NCBI GenBank assembly: GCA_025558095.1
Contig: JAIVFI010000014.1
Span: 62,001-126,000, forward strand
Length of the DNA: 64,000 nt
Reading direction: 5' to 3'
DNA from: Hyaloraphidium curvatum
Lineage: Eukaryota; Monoblepharomycota; Hyaloraphidiomycetes; Hyaloraphidiales; Hyaloraphidiaceae
This document shows positions 18,256 through 28,895 of this stretch, in pieces; the stretch's first letter is position 1; each line of letters begins with the position of its first letter. Both the position numbers and the translations under genes were made by a program. Under the pieces are notes generated by a model, which worked only from the letters and a program-made list of their open reading frames with translations, was not told the origin of the DNA and searched no databases.

Positions 18256-19768
18256 ATGGCGTTCAACGCCACCGCCGCCTCGCCGGCGCTCCTCGACCCG
18301 CCGCTGCACGCGCTCGCCTCGGCGGCGGAGACGCTGCTGCCCGCGGCCGTCCTCGCTCTGGCCGTCAACGGCTCCGCGCTGTACGCCGCCCACGAGACGC
18401 CGTTCAAGTTCGCGCACTTCCAGGGCCCCATACTCAGGAAGCTCGGCGTGCCGCAGGAGTACGTCGACAAGATCTGGGACTTCCCGCCGTGGTTCCGGGA
18501 GGCCTGGACGGCGAACATCGAATGGGCCGTGCGCACCATCGCGTCGTTCCTGCTGCCGTCGGTGTTCGGCGAGGCGACCCGCATGTGGCTGGCCGAGGGG
18601 CTCTTCTACTCGTACGTCATGAAGGTGGTCTTCATCGTCGTGTTCTTCCCGCAGTTCCTCTTCTACCGCGGGTGGGTTGTTCGCCCTTCTATCGCCATCG
18701 GGAGGTCCGCGCTGACTCGGATCTCTTTCCGGCCGGCAGAGCCGACCACTACGGCTACCTGGACCGGTGGAAGACCAACCCGTACCGCGAGAACCCCGAC
18801 AAGGAGACCGAGGCCAAGTACTGGAACGGCCTCTGGCCCTCGGTCCTCTACTCCTTCCCCACCGAGACCTTCATCCTTTGGGCCATCAATTTCGGCCGCG
18901 GGGAGATGGCGCTCTCGGTGCTGCCCTCGTTCGCGGACGTCATGTGCAAGCTGCTGTTCGACCTCTGGCTGGCCGACACGATGTACTTCTGGATGCACTG
19001 GTGGGAGCACCAGCCGGGAATCTACCAGGTTTGTGGTGTGCCGTCGATCGATGGGCGTCGTCGCTGATGGCGTTGTGAGCGCAGAAGGTCCACAAGGCGC
19101 ACCACCAGATCCGGTGGCTCAACGGTGGGTCCCAACCCCTCCCTCCTACCCCTGCGAACCTCTTACACATCCCTGCACCCCCAGTCTATGGATTCTTCTA
19201 TCAGAACAACATAGAACGCTACATGCTCCGCTTCAACTCCTTCGTCGGCAACATGATCATCGCCCACACCTTCGGCCACGACCTCATGACGGCGATCCTG
19301 TCGTCGGCCTTCTTCATCAGCAGCGACATCCACAGTGAGTTTTTCTTCCTGTTTGGCGTTCCGCGGCCCCTGACCTCGTCCTGCAGTCCACACGGGCTAC
19401 ACGGTGCCGTGGATCCCGATGAACTGGATCAACCCGCAGTACTTCCACGACTGTGAGCCACGCCCGCCACGCTCTCCCTCCCCTCGCCATCTTCTCACCG
19501 CCTTCCCCGCCCGCCAGTCCACCACTCCCAGAACCGCGGCAACTACTCCGCCTTCTTCAACATCCCGCCGTTCTCGTGGGACTGGTGGATGGGCACCGAC
19601 AAGAACTGGCGGCGCTTCCGCAAGGCCGGCGGCGAGGTGCGGCTGCACCGCAACACGTGGCCCGGGTTCTACGTCGAGGGGGATCTCGACATCGCGAAGA
19701 AGCAGGCGGCGGAGCAGGCGAAGGAGGACGATGCGGCGGTGGTCGACGGGAAGGGGAAGGACGATTAG
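18256..19768 (+). CDS. sterol desaturase/fatty acid hydroxylase family membrane di-iron enzyme
   Basis: Six exons (18256-18671, 18740-19028, 19085-19124, 19185-19334, 19387-19452, 19518-19768), all phase-consistent, give 403 residues. The three His boxes that bind the di-iron centre are present: HWWEH, HKAHH and HDFHH; the last is formed across the final intron. Hydrophobic helices surround them (around VVFIVVFFPQFLF, ETFILWAIN and LMTAILSSAFF). The family includes C-5 sterol desaturase, C-4 methyl sterol oxidase and sphingolipid hydroxylases of the ER. The charged, Lys-rich C-terminus fits an ER membrane enzyme. The specific substrate cannot be read from the sequence. Confidence 0.88.
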
Positions 19769-20007
19769 GCGCGCGCGTTGTGTTGCAAGTGCGGTGTAGG
19801 AAGCGCGGGGCGGTATAGTGTCTCGGGGATCATAGAGTCACTCGTTGTCTGTTTTTGGTGACGCGTCCACATAAGGCGGCGTCTGTTCGTAACTACTCTC
19901 TGTAACTCAAGCAATAATCCGCAAAGATCGTATCTACAGACACAGATGTGGAATCAAACTCATGAGCGTCCGAAAAAAGGCGACGACCGGGAAGGCGGGG
20001 CCATCGA

Positions 20008-20712
20008 TCAAAAGTCCAGCGCCCTGCGCAGCTCCTCGCTCCACTCCACCATGCGCTCCACGTCCTTGGCCTCCTTGCGGCTCCACACGGTGGTGAAGGT
20101 GGGCACGAGCCTGCGCCCGGCGTCGTTGGTGAAGTGCACCGCGGACTTTGTCACCCGCAGGGCGGCATCAAGGGGGCCGGCGGCCTCTCCTTCCTGATCT
20201 TGCTGCTGGGCATTGTCGGATTCGCAGGCCTCCTCGCCCCGCGTGTCGCTCGACGATGCGGTGCTGTTCCGCGGGCGGGATTCGTCCGGGGCGTGGTACG
20301 GGCCCATGCTCCACACGTCCTCCTCCTCGGCCCCCTCTGTATCCGACGGCGCGGCCTCGTCGCCCCCGTGCGCGGTCTCGTCGTCGCCGTCGGAGCAGTC
20401 CTCGGCGTGGGGGACTGCGCCTACCAGGGACGTCAGCGCGCCCGCCCACAGCGAGTCGACGGGGATCAGCGCGGCGGCGTCCCCGTCTGCGTACGTCTCC
20501 CGCGGCAGATCGACCGGCCAGAAGAGCGGCTCTGCGGGGAACAGCGCGGCGGCGGAGGGCGACTCGGCCACGGCGAGGGGGATCGGGAGGTGCGGCGGCG
20601 CGTCGTCGGGGCCCGCGGGGCGCCGCCGCCGCTGCCGCGCCCGCCTGAGCCAGTCGCCCACAGCGCGGCGCATCGCTTTGAGGCGGCGGGAGAAGCTCGC
20701 GAGGGGCGCCAT
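20008..20712 (-). CDS. acidic protein of unknown function, paralogue of 21078-21656
   Basis: A single exon of 234 residues. It starts with a basic helix (FSRRLKAMRRAVGDWLRRARQ), continues with a long acidic and Ser-rich region, and ends with RRLVPTFTTVWSRKEAKDVE and a WSEELRR motif. The neighbouring minus-strand gene has the same plan and the same C-terminal block (RRLVGTM, EASDVVRF, WSERARY), so this block is probably the functional part. I do not recognise the family. No membrane segment or signal is evident. Confidence 0.6.
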   Translation of the reverse strand: MAPLASFSRRLKAMRRAVGDWLRRARQRRRRPAGPDDAPPHLPIPLAVAESPSAAALFPAEPLFWPVDLPRETYADGDAAALIPVDSLWAGALTSLVGAVPHAEDCSDGDDETAHGGDEAAPSDTEGAEEEDVWSMGPYHAPDESRPRNSTASSSDTRGEEACESDNAQQQDQEGEAAGPLDAALRVTKSAVHFTNDAGRRLVPTFTTVWSRKEAKDVERMVEWSEELRRALDF

Positions 20713-21077
20713 CGAGGCTGTCAGCGCGAGTCAGCGCGGTGCCGGCCTGTCCCTTGTTACCAGCCCTGCGATCGGGCTCCGATGCGTCCCCTACATGTCC
20801 TTACGCAGTTCGAGGGGCGGCCGGGGCCAGCCAACATCGTCGGAAGAGCGGTATCGAGCTGGACGGGACGGCCGACGGCGTTCCGACGCAGGCCCGAAGG
20901 TGCCATGCATCATTTGGCCGGATTGGGACGCAGGGGGAATGCCAGGCGCCACGCCCAATGGAGAGGGCAACAGGGCGGATCGAAAAGGAGAACGACAAAG
21001 CTGCCTCCGCCAGCGGAAGTTTCCGTTGTACCCGCGGGATCCCAAGCCCGCCCGCACTCCAGGTACCTCCCGGCGTG
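20713..21077. other. intergenic between two acidic paralogues
   Basis: About 365 bp between the start of the gene at 20008-20712 and the stop of the gene at 21078-21656. No gene, repeat or RNA is recognised. It should contain the promoter of the left gene. Confidence 0.4.
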
Positions 21078-21656
21078 TCAACCCCAGTACCTGGCCCTCT
21101 CCGACCAACCGATGAACCGCACAACATCGCTGGCCTCCTGCCGCCCGAAGATCGCCGCGCTCGACATGGTCCCAACCAGCCGGCGGTCCCGCGCCCGCAG
21201 GTCCATCATCGATTTGGCGTGGCGCACCGCGGGCTCGGTTGTCTCGCCGTCCCCATTGTCGTCCTCCTCCCCTTCCTCCTGGTCGATGTCCTCGTCGAGA
21301 TCGATTGCGGCGACCAGCGTCTCCTCCGACGGCGCGCCGCTCCGGATCCGCGACGGCGTCGGCGTCGGCGCCGGCGCCGGTTCGCCCGCGCCGTCGTCCA
21401 ACGGCCCCTCCCCCGAATCGATGCTGGCCCCGTCATCGCTGGACAGCACCGCCCCCAACACCTCGTCCATGCTCGCCCCCGCCGCGATGGGCACAGGGAG
21501 CACCGGTGCGGGGGGAACCGCGTCCTCTGCAGGCGCGGGCGTTGTCGGATCCGCGGGGGGCGGCGCGGCGGCGGGCCGCGGGGGGCGGGAGGGGCGGAAC
21601 AGGGAGATGAATTTGGTGCGCAGGCCGCCGAGGAGGGTGCGGAGGTCGCGGGGCAT
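21078..21656 (-). CDS. acidic protein of unknown function, paralogue of 20008-20712
   Basis: 192 residues from the ATG at 21656; the frame is open to 21764 but the first basic helix (MPRDLRTLLGGLRTKFISLF) matches the start of the paralogue. A Pro/Ala linker and a strongly acidic stretch (DLDEDIDQEEGEEDD) follow, then the shared C-terminal block with DRRLVGTM and WSERARYWG. The two genes lie in tandem on the minus strand 365 bp apart, which indicates a tandem duplication with fast divergence of the linker. Function is unknown. Confidence 0.55.
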   Translation of the reverse strand: MPRDLRTLLGGLRTKFISLFRPSRPPRPAAAPPPADPTTPAPAEDAVPPAPVLPVPIAAGASMDEVLGAVLSSDDGASIDSGEGPLDDGAGEPAPAPTPTPSRIRSGAPSEETLVAAIDLDEDIDQEEGEEDDNGDGETTEPAVRHAKSMMDLRARDRRLVGTMSSAAIFGRQEASDVVRFIGWSERARYWG

Positions 21657-22153
21657 CGCGGGATGGGGTCGGCTGGACCGCCGACGGTTGGCTGGTGGCG
21701 AACTCTCGGGAAGCGGGAAGCGCTGACGGCGATGACGGGTCGTGAGCGGGCGGATACGTAGCAAGTCAATGGTGTGAAGACAGTTTCAAAGGAAGAAAGG
21801 ATGGCTGGACGTCTTTCTTGCTCGTTCGAGGGGGCGGCGAGGCGGAATCAGTGTCGACCGACACTGCAGAGTTGCAGAACTCGGCCCCTCAAGGAGGCCG
21901 ACTTCCAAGCTGCCTGACCCCGGCTACATTCGAGCTTAGGACGAGCACGTTTGTTCATCAAATCTGGAGCTCAACGCAAGTAGAGGAAGCAGGCGCCTGG
22001 TGGGCGCCTGGCGTCCGATGTCCCGATCGTCGTCAACGGGACCGCCGTCCCGGCAGCACAAACATCGCCATCGCGGGGTTCCGCGGGCTTGTCCCGCCTC
22101 TGCGGCGCCTAGCGTGAGCGCAGCGTTGATTCTTTTGCTTCCGCCGCGGGCCC
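21657..22153. other. intergenic, divergent promoter region
   Basis: About 500 bp between the acidic minus-strand gene and the plus-strand RNA-dependent RNA polymerase. It probably holds promoters for both. I recognise no conserved element, RNA gene or repeat. Confidence 0.4.
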
Positions 22154-25100
22154 GTGCGGCGGCGCCGACGTGCCGCCGCAATGCACCGCGGCGCGGGCGG
22201 CGGAGCCTCCGGCGGCAAACCGACGCCCTTCTCGTCGCTCAACACCTTCCAGCGCGGCGCCGCGCCCCCTCCCGGCACCCGCGGCATCGCAACCTCCGCG
22301 CACCGCCGCAAGCACCGGCCCGCCGACGGCGGCAGCGACGGCGACGTCGACTTCGCGGGCATCGACGACGACGCGCTGTGGGCCCTGCAGCCGCCCGAGC
22401 CGCACGAGCGATCGCCGCACGCGTCGCCAAGCAAGCGTGCGAGGCCCATGGTCGACCCCGATTCGCCCTTCATCGCCCGCAACATCTACACCGACGCCGG
22501 GGCACCCCAGAACGACCTCCCGCGGAAGACCGGCGCTGATGCCGCGGGCCCGGCATCTTCGGTCGGCGCGCCGGCCGCACCCGCCGGCAGCTTCCTGTCT
22601 CCTCTCCTTCGCACGCCCATCCAGCAGCTAGAAAGGCTGCAGGTCGACCCCGCACCCCTATCGGCCGCCGACCCCCGCGGCTCCCCCGATGCCGCCGACG
22701 GGCCCTACTCCACCTGCCCCGGATCCCCTGCCACCCCGACCTCGGCCCGCACGCTTGTTGCTCAGCCGCCCGGGACCCCACCCTGCACCTCCCCGACCGC
22801 CAGCCCGACGCAACACACGACGCTGTCGTCGCCGTGCCGTACCTTCGGGCTGCGCGTTCCCAAGCTGGCCACGGAAACCGAGGCCAGGCTGCTCGCTTCC
22901 CCCTCGGGATGGCTGAGGACCTTCGAGGTGCTCCGGCACGTCTCCCCGTCGGGGCCGGTGGCCCCTGACTTGGTCGACGGGGATCCCGCGCTTGTCGCGG
23001 AGCTCTGCTCGTGCCCTCCGAACCACATCGTCTCCATCCTCGATTCCCGCCGCATCGACGCGGACTGCCGGGCCTCTCCCCTCACCCCCGCCCCATCGGA
23101 CGCCTTCGACCCTCCCCCGGACCACGTGATCACCTTCTCGGTCCTCGTCTCGCGCAAAATCTCCGACACCGCCAACCTCCTCGTCTCCCTGCTTCACCCC
23201 TCGGCGGAGCTCCCCACCCGCCTCGAGGCCGAATGGGGCGCCGACGCGGTGCTCTGCCTCTCGCTGGACGAGGGTTCCATCGGCCGCGCCAAGCTGGCGA
23301 TGGTGAAGCCGTCCCTGCGCCGCATCACCATCGCGGGGCGGGAGTTCGGCTTCCTTGTGGCCAAGAAGGACAAGCGGCAGGGCGAGCGGGCATACCTGGT
23401 CCGGCTGCCCGAGGGCACCGGCCCCGAGGACGCCCTGGCGCGGCTGGTCCCCCCGATCCTGGCCAACCACCACATGTCCCTGCCCAAGTACCTCGCCCGC
23501 CTGACCCTGGGCCTCTCCCGCACGCGGCGGTTATCCATCCCGGGCCTCAAGATCAGGGTCGTCGACGATGCGGGGGACGGTCCCCACGTGCTCACGGACG
23601 GGTGCGGGCTCGCGTCGCCGGACGTGCTGCGGCTCGCGCACCCCGATCGCGCCGAGCACCGTGCGCGGGTGCCCTGCGCGGTGCAGGTGCGGATCGGAGG
23701 GGCAAAGGGGATGCTGCTCGAGGCGGCCTGGCTGGAGGAGAGGACGGTGGTGCTGAGGAAGTCGATGGTCAAGTACCTTTACCCCGGCGGCGGGCCGGCG
23801 GGGGAGGGGGAGCACGCGGTGCTGGAGGTGGTCAGGTTCGCGGACGAGGGGTCTGCGTACCTGAATGCGGAGTTTGTTCAGGTGCTGGCGGGGTTGGGGG
23901 TGGCCAAGGAGACTTTTGTTGAGCTGGAGGTGGGATGACTTGGGACGACCGCTCCAGCGTTCGCTAAATGCCCCCATTTGCAGCACGAGGCTGCATCCGA
24001 GACCCTCTCGCACCTCTTCCCCGACCCGCCCGAGCCCCTCAAAACGGCGCGCTTCCTCTTCCGCAGCCTCACCCAGGTGTACGACGACTCGGGCGACCTC
24101 TTCCCCGGCGAGATCCTCCTCCGCCTCATCCTCGCCGGCTTCGACCCCAATGCCGAGCCCTGGGCCCGCGCCAAGCTCGCCGCCTTCGCCCGCTGGGAGG
24201 GCGAGCGGCGCCGCGCGCGAGCCCGCATCCTCGTTGCAAAGGGTGCGTCGGCGATCGCGGTGCCGGACCCGCTGGGCGTGCTGGCGCCGGGGGAGATGTA
24301 CTTCCGCGGCGAAGGCGGGGAGGTGCTCCGCGGGGACGTGCTTTGCATGCGGAACCCGTGCCATCTTCCTTCGGACGTGCAGGTGTACGGGGCGGTGCAC
24401 AAGCCGGAGCTGGCGGGGTACCACAACGTGTGCGTATTTTCTACCGCCGGGCCGGGGCCGGGGATGGCGGCCAGGCTGAGCGGGGGGGACTACGACGGGG
24501 ACGTGGTGACGATGATCTGGGACGACCGCCTCGTGGGCCAGGTGCGGCGGGATCTCTGCGGCGTGCCTGCGGAGCTCCCGGGCGTCGCAGCTGCTTTTGA
24601 GCGCACACCGCCGCCCACCGTCGGCGAGGTGCTCGCATCCGAGGGCATGGAGGGCCTGGCGCAGCGCGCTTGGAAGGCCTACGTGGGCGGCGAGGAGGAC
24701 ATGCTGGGAATGTACACGCGGTGGCACGCGATGGTTGCGGAGCACGAGGGCGTGGCGAGCGAGCGCGCGGTAGAGCTCGCGCAGATGTGCCAGCGGTGAG
24801 CCAGATTGGGTCGAGATCGTTCATCTGCTCACCTGCTTGCGGCTCTGCAGGCTCGTGGACGCGCCCAAGACGGGCGATCGGCTTCTGCCCGAGGCGGAGC
24901 AGCGGCACAGGATGTTTGCCGAGCCCTTGCCCAAGCTCTTCTGGTGGGACCTGCGGCAGGCGAGCAAGTCCAAGGGCAAGACGCCCTCCCGACCCGCCGC
25001 CGCCGTACCGGGCCCGACATCCTTCCTGCACGACCTCGCGGCGGGGCTGGTCCCCATGCCGCCGCTCTTTAAGGAGCGGATGGACGAGCTGCTTCTGCGC

Positions 25101-25652
25101 AAGGCGCCGTTGGACGAGCACCTGCTGGCCCCGCTGGCATCGCTGCCCAGCGATCCAGCCACGCAGCGCGACCTGGAGCTTCTCAAGCGGGCTGTCACGG
25201 CGACATACAAGCGTTACAACTCGTTCTTTGCCCAGCGGTACAACGACGCGCCGCAGACGCCGGGCAAGAGCGAGGGCAGGAAGATCGCCGAGTTCAAGCA
25301 GAGGCTCGAGGCCGACTTCCGCGGCATCGGCACGGAGGGAATGGAGAGCCTGGTGTGGACGTCGGCCGACACGAGGCTCAAGGTGCTGGGCGCCATTGCA
25401 TGTGGGTCCTTCGTCTGCCGTAGCGAGAATCCGCATCTAACTCTCCGATCAGACCAACTCACACGCTCGGCACCACCCGTGCCCGGGAAGCCGGAGGGGT
25501 CCGGCCAGTTCTGCTGGGAGATGGCACTGGACGCACTCTGCCAGATCAAGGCGTACCATGAACACAACGACGGACGGACAGGGCCGCCGCGGTTCCCTTG
25601 GGCGGTGCCGTGGACGATCGCGCGCTTCCTGAGGCTGCGATGGGGGAAGTAG
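22154..25652 (+). CDS. RNA-dependent RNA polymerase of the QDE-1/RDR family
   Basis: Three exons (22154-23929, 23984-24795, 24851-25652) give about 1129 residues; an internal ATG at 22181 is an alternative start. The first 250 residues are disordered and Ser/Pro-rich. The catalytic core follows, with DGCGLASPDVLR and a RIGGAKGML loop late in exon 1, and in exon 2 LSGGDYDGDVVTMIWD, whose D761, D763 and D765 are the metal-binding DxDGD Asps of cellular RdRPs. Helical C-terminal segments follow. These enzymes make double-stranded RNA from aberrant transcripts and feed Dicer and Argonaute in RNA silencing. It neighbours no other silencing gene. The intron-free reading around 25410-25460 is slightly uncertain. 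Confidence 0.92.
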
Positions 25653-25739
25653 GAATAGATATGTGTTTGCTGTTTACTTGGGGTTAGAACGTGCTGGGCA
25701 TGCCAAGAACTCAAGACGACGGTCAATCAATTTCGTCCG

Positions 25740-25990
25740 CCCATCCATGACGCCGTAGGCACGGCCGGTAGCGTTTCGGCTCCGCACCGAGGAAGGTTCA
25801 CAACTAGTGTGGCTTTGGCGCGGACGACGCGTGGGGCGTCGGTTGTGATTTTTCTTCGCGTGCGGGAGCGAGACGATAGAAGGGGGGCGCCCCACTTCGA
25901 AATCGTCGACAACTCCAACTCGGCCCCGACCTGGAAACATTGATCGATTAGGAACTGACTACTCGACATTTGTATGGAGCACTCCGTCAT
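25740..25990 (-). pseudogene. N-terminal fragment of a gene like 26077-26819
   Basis: On the minus strand VVRAKATLVVNLP resembles VVAAKAKLVVYLP near the start of the neighbouring gene, and a shift of frame gives RAYGVMDGRT where the intact gene has QLYGWVSKAA. The similarity breaks off and no zinc finger follows. A partial, frameshifted duplicate directly downstream of its intact relative is the simplest reading. Confidence 0.5.
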
Positions 25991-26076
25991 CCTCTCGCAA
26001 TTCGGGTGAATGTACGACCTTGGCGACGCCCGCAGCGCCTCGCGTCAACTTCGGCTGCGCGGCAACAAAGGGACAA

Positions 26077-26819
26077 CTATTTCGGGAGCGGAGGGGCGCA
26101 ATGGTCCTTGTGCCTCAGCCAGTCGCCCTTCTGGCACTCTTTCGAGCAGTAGATCGCGACCTGTCAGCCAGAAGAGAGCGCAGATCAGGGTTCCCGGTCG
26201 TCGACGTCTCTGGAGCGGCCTAAACCTTGCACCGTGAACATCTCTGGAAATCGGCCGTGGCCTTGATCGTCACCCTGGGGCAGTTTTCATATAGGCACGG
26301 TCGCCAGTGCCCGTCCGACTTGTGCGGCGACGCTACGCTGCCCATGGCCTCTGCCCGCAGCTCCAGGGCCCGCTCGTAGCACCCGTTACCTTTCTGGAGC
26401 TTGCAGGTCGTCCACAGCTTGCGGGTGGCCGTGAGGTCGCCCTTGTTGTCCGCGCCGGGCTCGATGCCGTACGTCACGAGCGCGATGCACGACATCTCGT
26501 CCCCGTAGCCGTGCCTCCCGCAGGCGACGCAAGCCCAACCCCTTGGTCGACGTTCATCGTACAGCGTCTCCAAGGCAGGGAGGAAGTCCGCTTTGGCCGC
26601 CGCGTAGAGCTGCGGGTCACGCCGGGTGGGGTCTCCGATCATGAGTACGTCCTGGGCCGCCTTCGAGACCCAGCCGTATAGCTGGAAGACCTCAGGCTCG
26701 GCGCCGTGCGGCAGGTACACGACGAGCTTGGCTTTGGCTGCGACAACCTGCAGCTTTTGCTGGGCGGGCATCGGGTTGGAGCAGTGAGCGGTGATAGCGA
26801 CCGATGACGTGTCAAGCAA
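26077..26819 (-). CDS. MYND zinc-finger protein, divergent partner of 26903
   Basis: Two exons (26226-26819, 26077-26160) separated by a 65-nt intron give 225 residues. The intron splits the finger: CLYENCP and CSRCK lie before it, and VAIYCSKECQKGDW with HKDHC after it, completing the MYND ligands. The N-terminal 170 residues contain a KAKLVVYLPHGAEPEVFQLY segment and a CVACGRHGYGDEMSC pair of Cys clusters; I recognise no other domain. It starts 83 bp from the ATG of the plus-strand MYND gene, so the two share a divergent promoter. Decayed copies of this gene lie at 25740-25990 and 5931-6163. Confidence 0.75.
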
Positions 26820-26902
26820 CGCAAGGCCTGCAGGCCATGATTCCGGCGGTCACCGACGACCTTCCTCCGTCTCGTACGCCAACAATCCACGCTCACTGAA
26901 AC

Positions 26903-27540
26903 ATGCAGGTCGCCTTGGAGAAACCCCGCGTGCGCAGTCCCATCGCCGCCAACGCGCGCGTCGGGCGGAAGGAGGCCAAGCTGGCGTTCAAGCTGGAGGT
27001 CCACGCCGGGTCGGAGCAGCTCCCCAGGCGTTTGGAGGCGACGTTTGCCGTCAACAGAGCCTCGTTACCGGAGGAATTTCGTCCCCACCATGAGCTCCAC
27101 GAGGCGATGAAGAAGGAGTGCGGGGCGTGGACCGACGAGCAGCTCGGACCCCTCGACCTGAGGTGCCTCGGATGCTTGGCCCGGTTTCCGCCTGGTTCGG
27201 AGAAGACGGGACCCAACCTCAGCTTTTTGAGCTCGCAAAGGAAGGCGGTGAGGCGACAGCGTTCTGCTGGATGAAGGCGCTCTCCTGCGACGGGCCGGGG
27301 ACCATCTGCTTCGAGGCCAGCCGACGTCTCCTCATGAAGTTGGAGAAGGACATTGACCTCCATCTCCAGCCGTGCATCTGCAAGAACCCCAGATGCGGTG
27401 TTCGTGGGGACAGGGAGAGCTTCAAGCGCTGCGCGGGGTGCAAGCTCGTGGAGTACTGCTCGCGCGAGTGCCAGAAGCTCGACTGGCCCGAGCATCGCAA
27501 GGTGTGCCGACAGGACGCCGAGTCAGCGGACGCAGCGTGA
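26903..27540 (+). CDS. MYND zinc-finger protein with an apparent frameshift
   Basis: Two overlapping frames make one protein like that of 1864-2505. The first (26903 to about 27231) gives the shared N-terminus PRVRSPIAANARVG and CLGCLARF. The second (about 27232-27540) gives ELAKEGGEATAF, CFEASRRLLMKLEK and a complete MYND finger (CICKNPRC, CAGC, YCSREC, HRKVC). The switch falls at a run of five T at 27226-27230; a sixth T would join the frames. Either this copy is a young pseudogene or the base is a sequencing error. If uncorrected, the product is truncated at 27274 and lacks the finger. Confidence 0.65.
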
Positions 27541-27644
27541 TTGCTGTCCGCGGGAATGAGAAGATTAGTCGGGGAGCGGCCAGGCGGGCGCAGCCAACGG
27601 TGAGACCGAAGGCATCAAAAGCATCAATTAAATACGAAGCAGAA

Positions 27645-28351
27645 TCACTTGGCCTTCTTCTTGCCGAACAGCCCGCCAAAGAGCCCGCCTCCCTTGCCGG
27701 GCTCATCCTTCTTCTTGGCCACGCCGCCCCCCTTCCGGCCCTTGTACCCGTCAAGGAGCCAGTCTACCTGCCGCTTGTTGAACGCTCCCCGTCTCCGCTT
27801 CCGCACCACGTCGATAGCGTCCAGGGGGTCCAGCCCGGCGTCGATCAGGCTCATGGCCACGAAGAGCGGGGCGCGGCCGATGCCCGAGACGCAGTGCGTG
27901 GCCACGCCGTGCTGGGGAGGGTTGGGCATCGCCGATATACGGTCGACGAGGGCATGCCAGTCGGCCACCACTGATTTTGAGGGGAAAGGGGTGTCAGAAC
28001 GAGGAAGGACGATTCGGCGCGCGACCCACCTTGATCCGAAGGCACGCCGCCGTCTTCGAACTTCATGGTGTCCCACACCTTGATCCCCTCCTTCTCCATG
28101 AGCTGCTTGTTGTAGGCCTTCTCCTCGCAAATCCGCACCACGTCCTGGATCCCGTTCTCCTTCAGGATCGCGACGTACTCGGGCATGAGCGCGTCCGAGG
28201 GGCAGTCCAGGACCAGGAACTTTATGGGCACGGAGGGGTGGGTTATGAGGGAGGAACGGTGGGAGTAGGGGGAGTGGAGGGAGGTCGGGACCTCGAAGGT
28301 CGAGGGGTATTGTGTCCGAGGGTCTCCTGGGGTCGGAGTGGGTATTCGGGA
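27645..28351 (-). CDS. PRL-type (PTP4A) protein tyrosine phosphatase, 5' end unresolved
   Basis: Two exons are clear: one ending at 28030 and one at 27645-27970, separated by a 59-nt intron. They encode FLVLDCPSDA, VVRICEEKAYNKQLMEKEGI, GGVPSDQ, the P-loop HCVSGIGRAP (Cys nucleophile and Arg) and RRRGAFNKRQ, all typical of PRL phosphatases. The frame stays open upstream to an acceptor-like site near 28352, but no ATG precedes the fold, so a first exon is missing from this model. The C-terminus is a Lys-rich tail ending KKKAK instead of the CAAX prenylation motif expected for the family. Confidence 0.75.
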
Positions 28352-28415
28352 CTGGAAAGGAGGCAGTCAGCAACTTGAGGGTCCCAGAAGGAATGAAAAC
28401 AAGAAAGATCCGAGC

Positions 28416-28895
28416 TCAATGTGAGGATCGACGCTCCAGGTAGGCGACCCTAGTCAAGCGTCCGGCGTCGACTGTCCACGAAACACAGATCTCGCCCGGG
28501 GCGATCTGGCGCCCGCATTCCGCGTTCTTGACGCGACAGATCCCGATTCCGACCCCGAAACCACGTCCGTTGCTGCCCACCTGAGTTATCTTCTGCCTGT
28601 GCGCTTCCGGAGAATGGTCACCCTCCCTGGGCGGGCTCCCCACCGCCAAGGAGTTCCCCGACGCGTTCGATCCGAAGCTCGAGACTTGCGTCACGCCCGG
28701 CGTGGGGATTGGCGCGGTCGGGGAGGGTTCGGTGACCGTCACGGCGGCCGCGGCGGCCTGCGGGTTCGGGGACGGCGAGCGCGTCCGAGCGGCGGCCGAG
28801 GCGCGGTCCCGCCGCCTCCCGAGCGCCGTGGGAGACGGCGTCGACCACCCATCGTCGGCCGGCGGGGGCTTGGACGCCGAGGCCGAGGAGGACAT
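28416..28895 (-). CDS. hypothetical Ser/Pro-rich protein
   Basis: A 159-residue frame from the ATG at 28895. Most of it is low-complexity Ser/Pro/Ala/Thr sequence; the last 40 residues contain CRVKNAECGRQIAPGEIC, which could be half of a zinc-binding site (PARP-finger-like), but the frame ends soon after. It may be a short gene, or the first exon of a longer transcript running into the phosphatase gene whose 5' exon is missing. Support is weak. Confidence 0.3.
   Translation of the reverse strand: MSSSASASKPPPADDGWSTPSPTALGRRRDRASAAARTRSPSPNPQAAAAAVTVTEPSPTAPIPTPGVTQVSSFGSNASGNSLAVGSPPREGDHSPEAHRQKITQVGSNGRGFGVGIGICRVKNAECGRQIAPGEICVSWTVDAGRLTRVAYLERRSSH

Noticed and set aside
20134-21726. 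Long plus-strand open frame over the acidic genes
   Set aside because: Its translation is low-complexity Arg/Gly/Pro typical of GC-rich antisense reading; the minus strand carries two mutually similar proteins.
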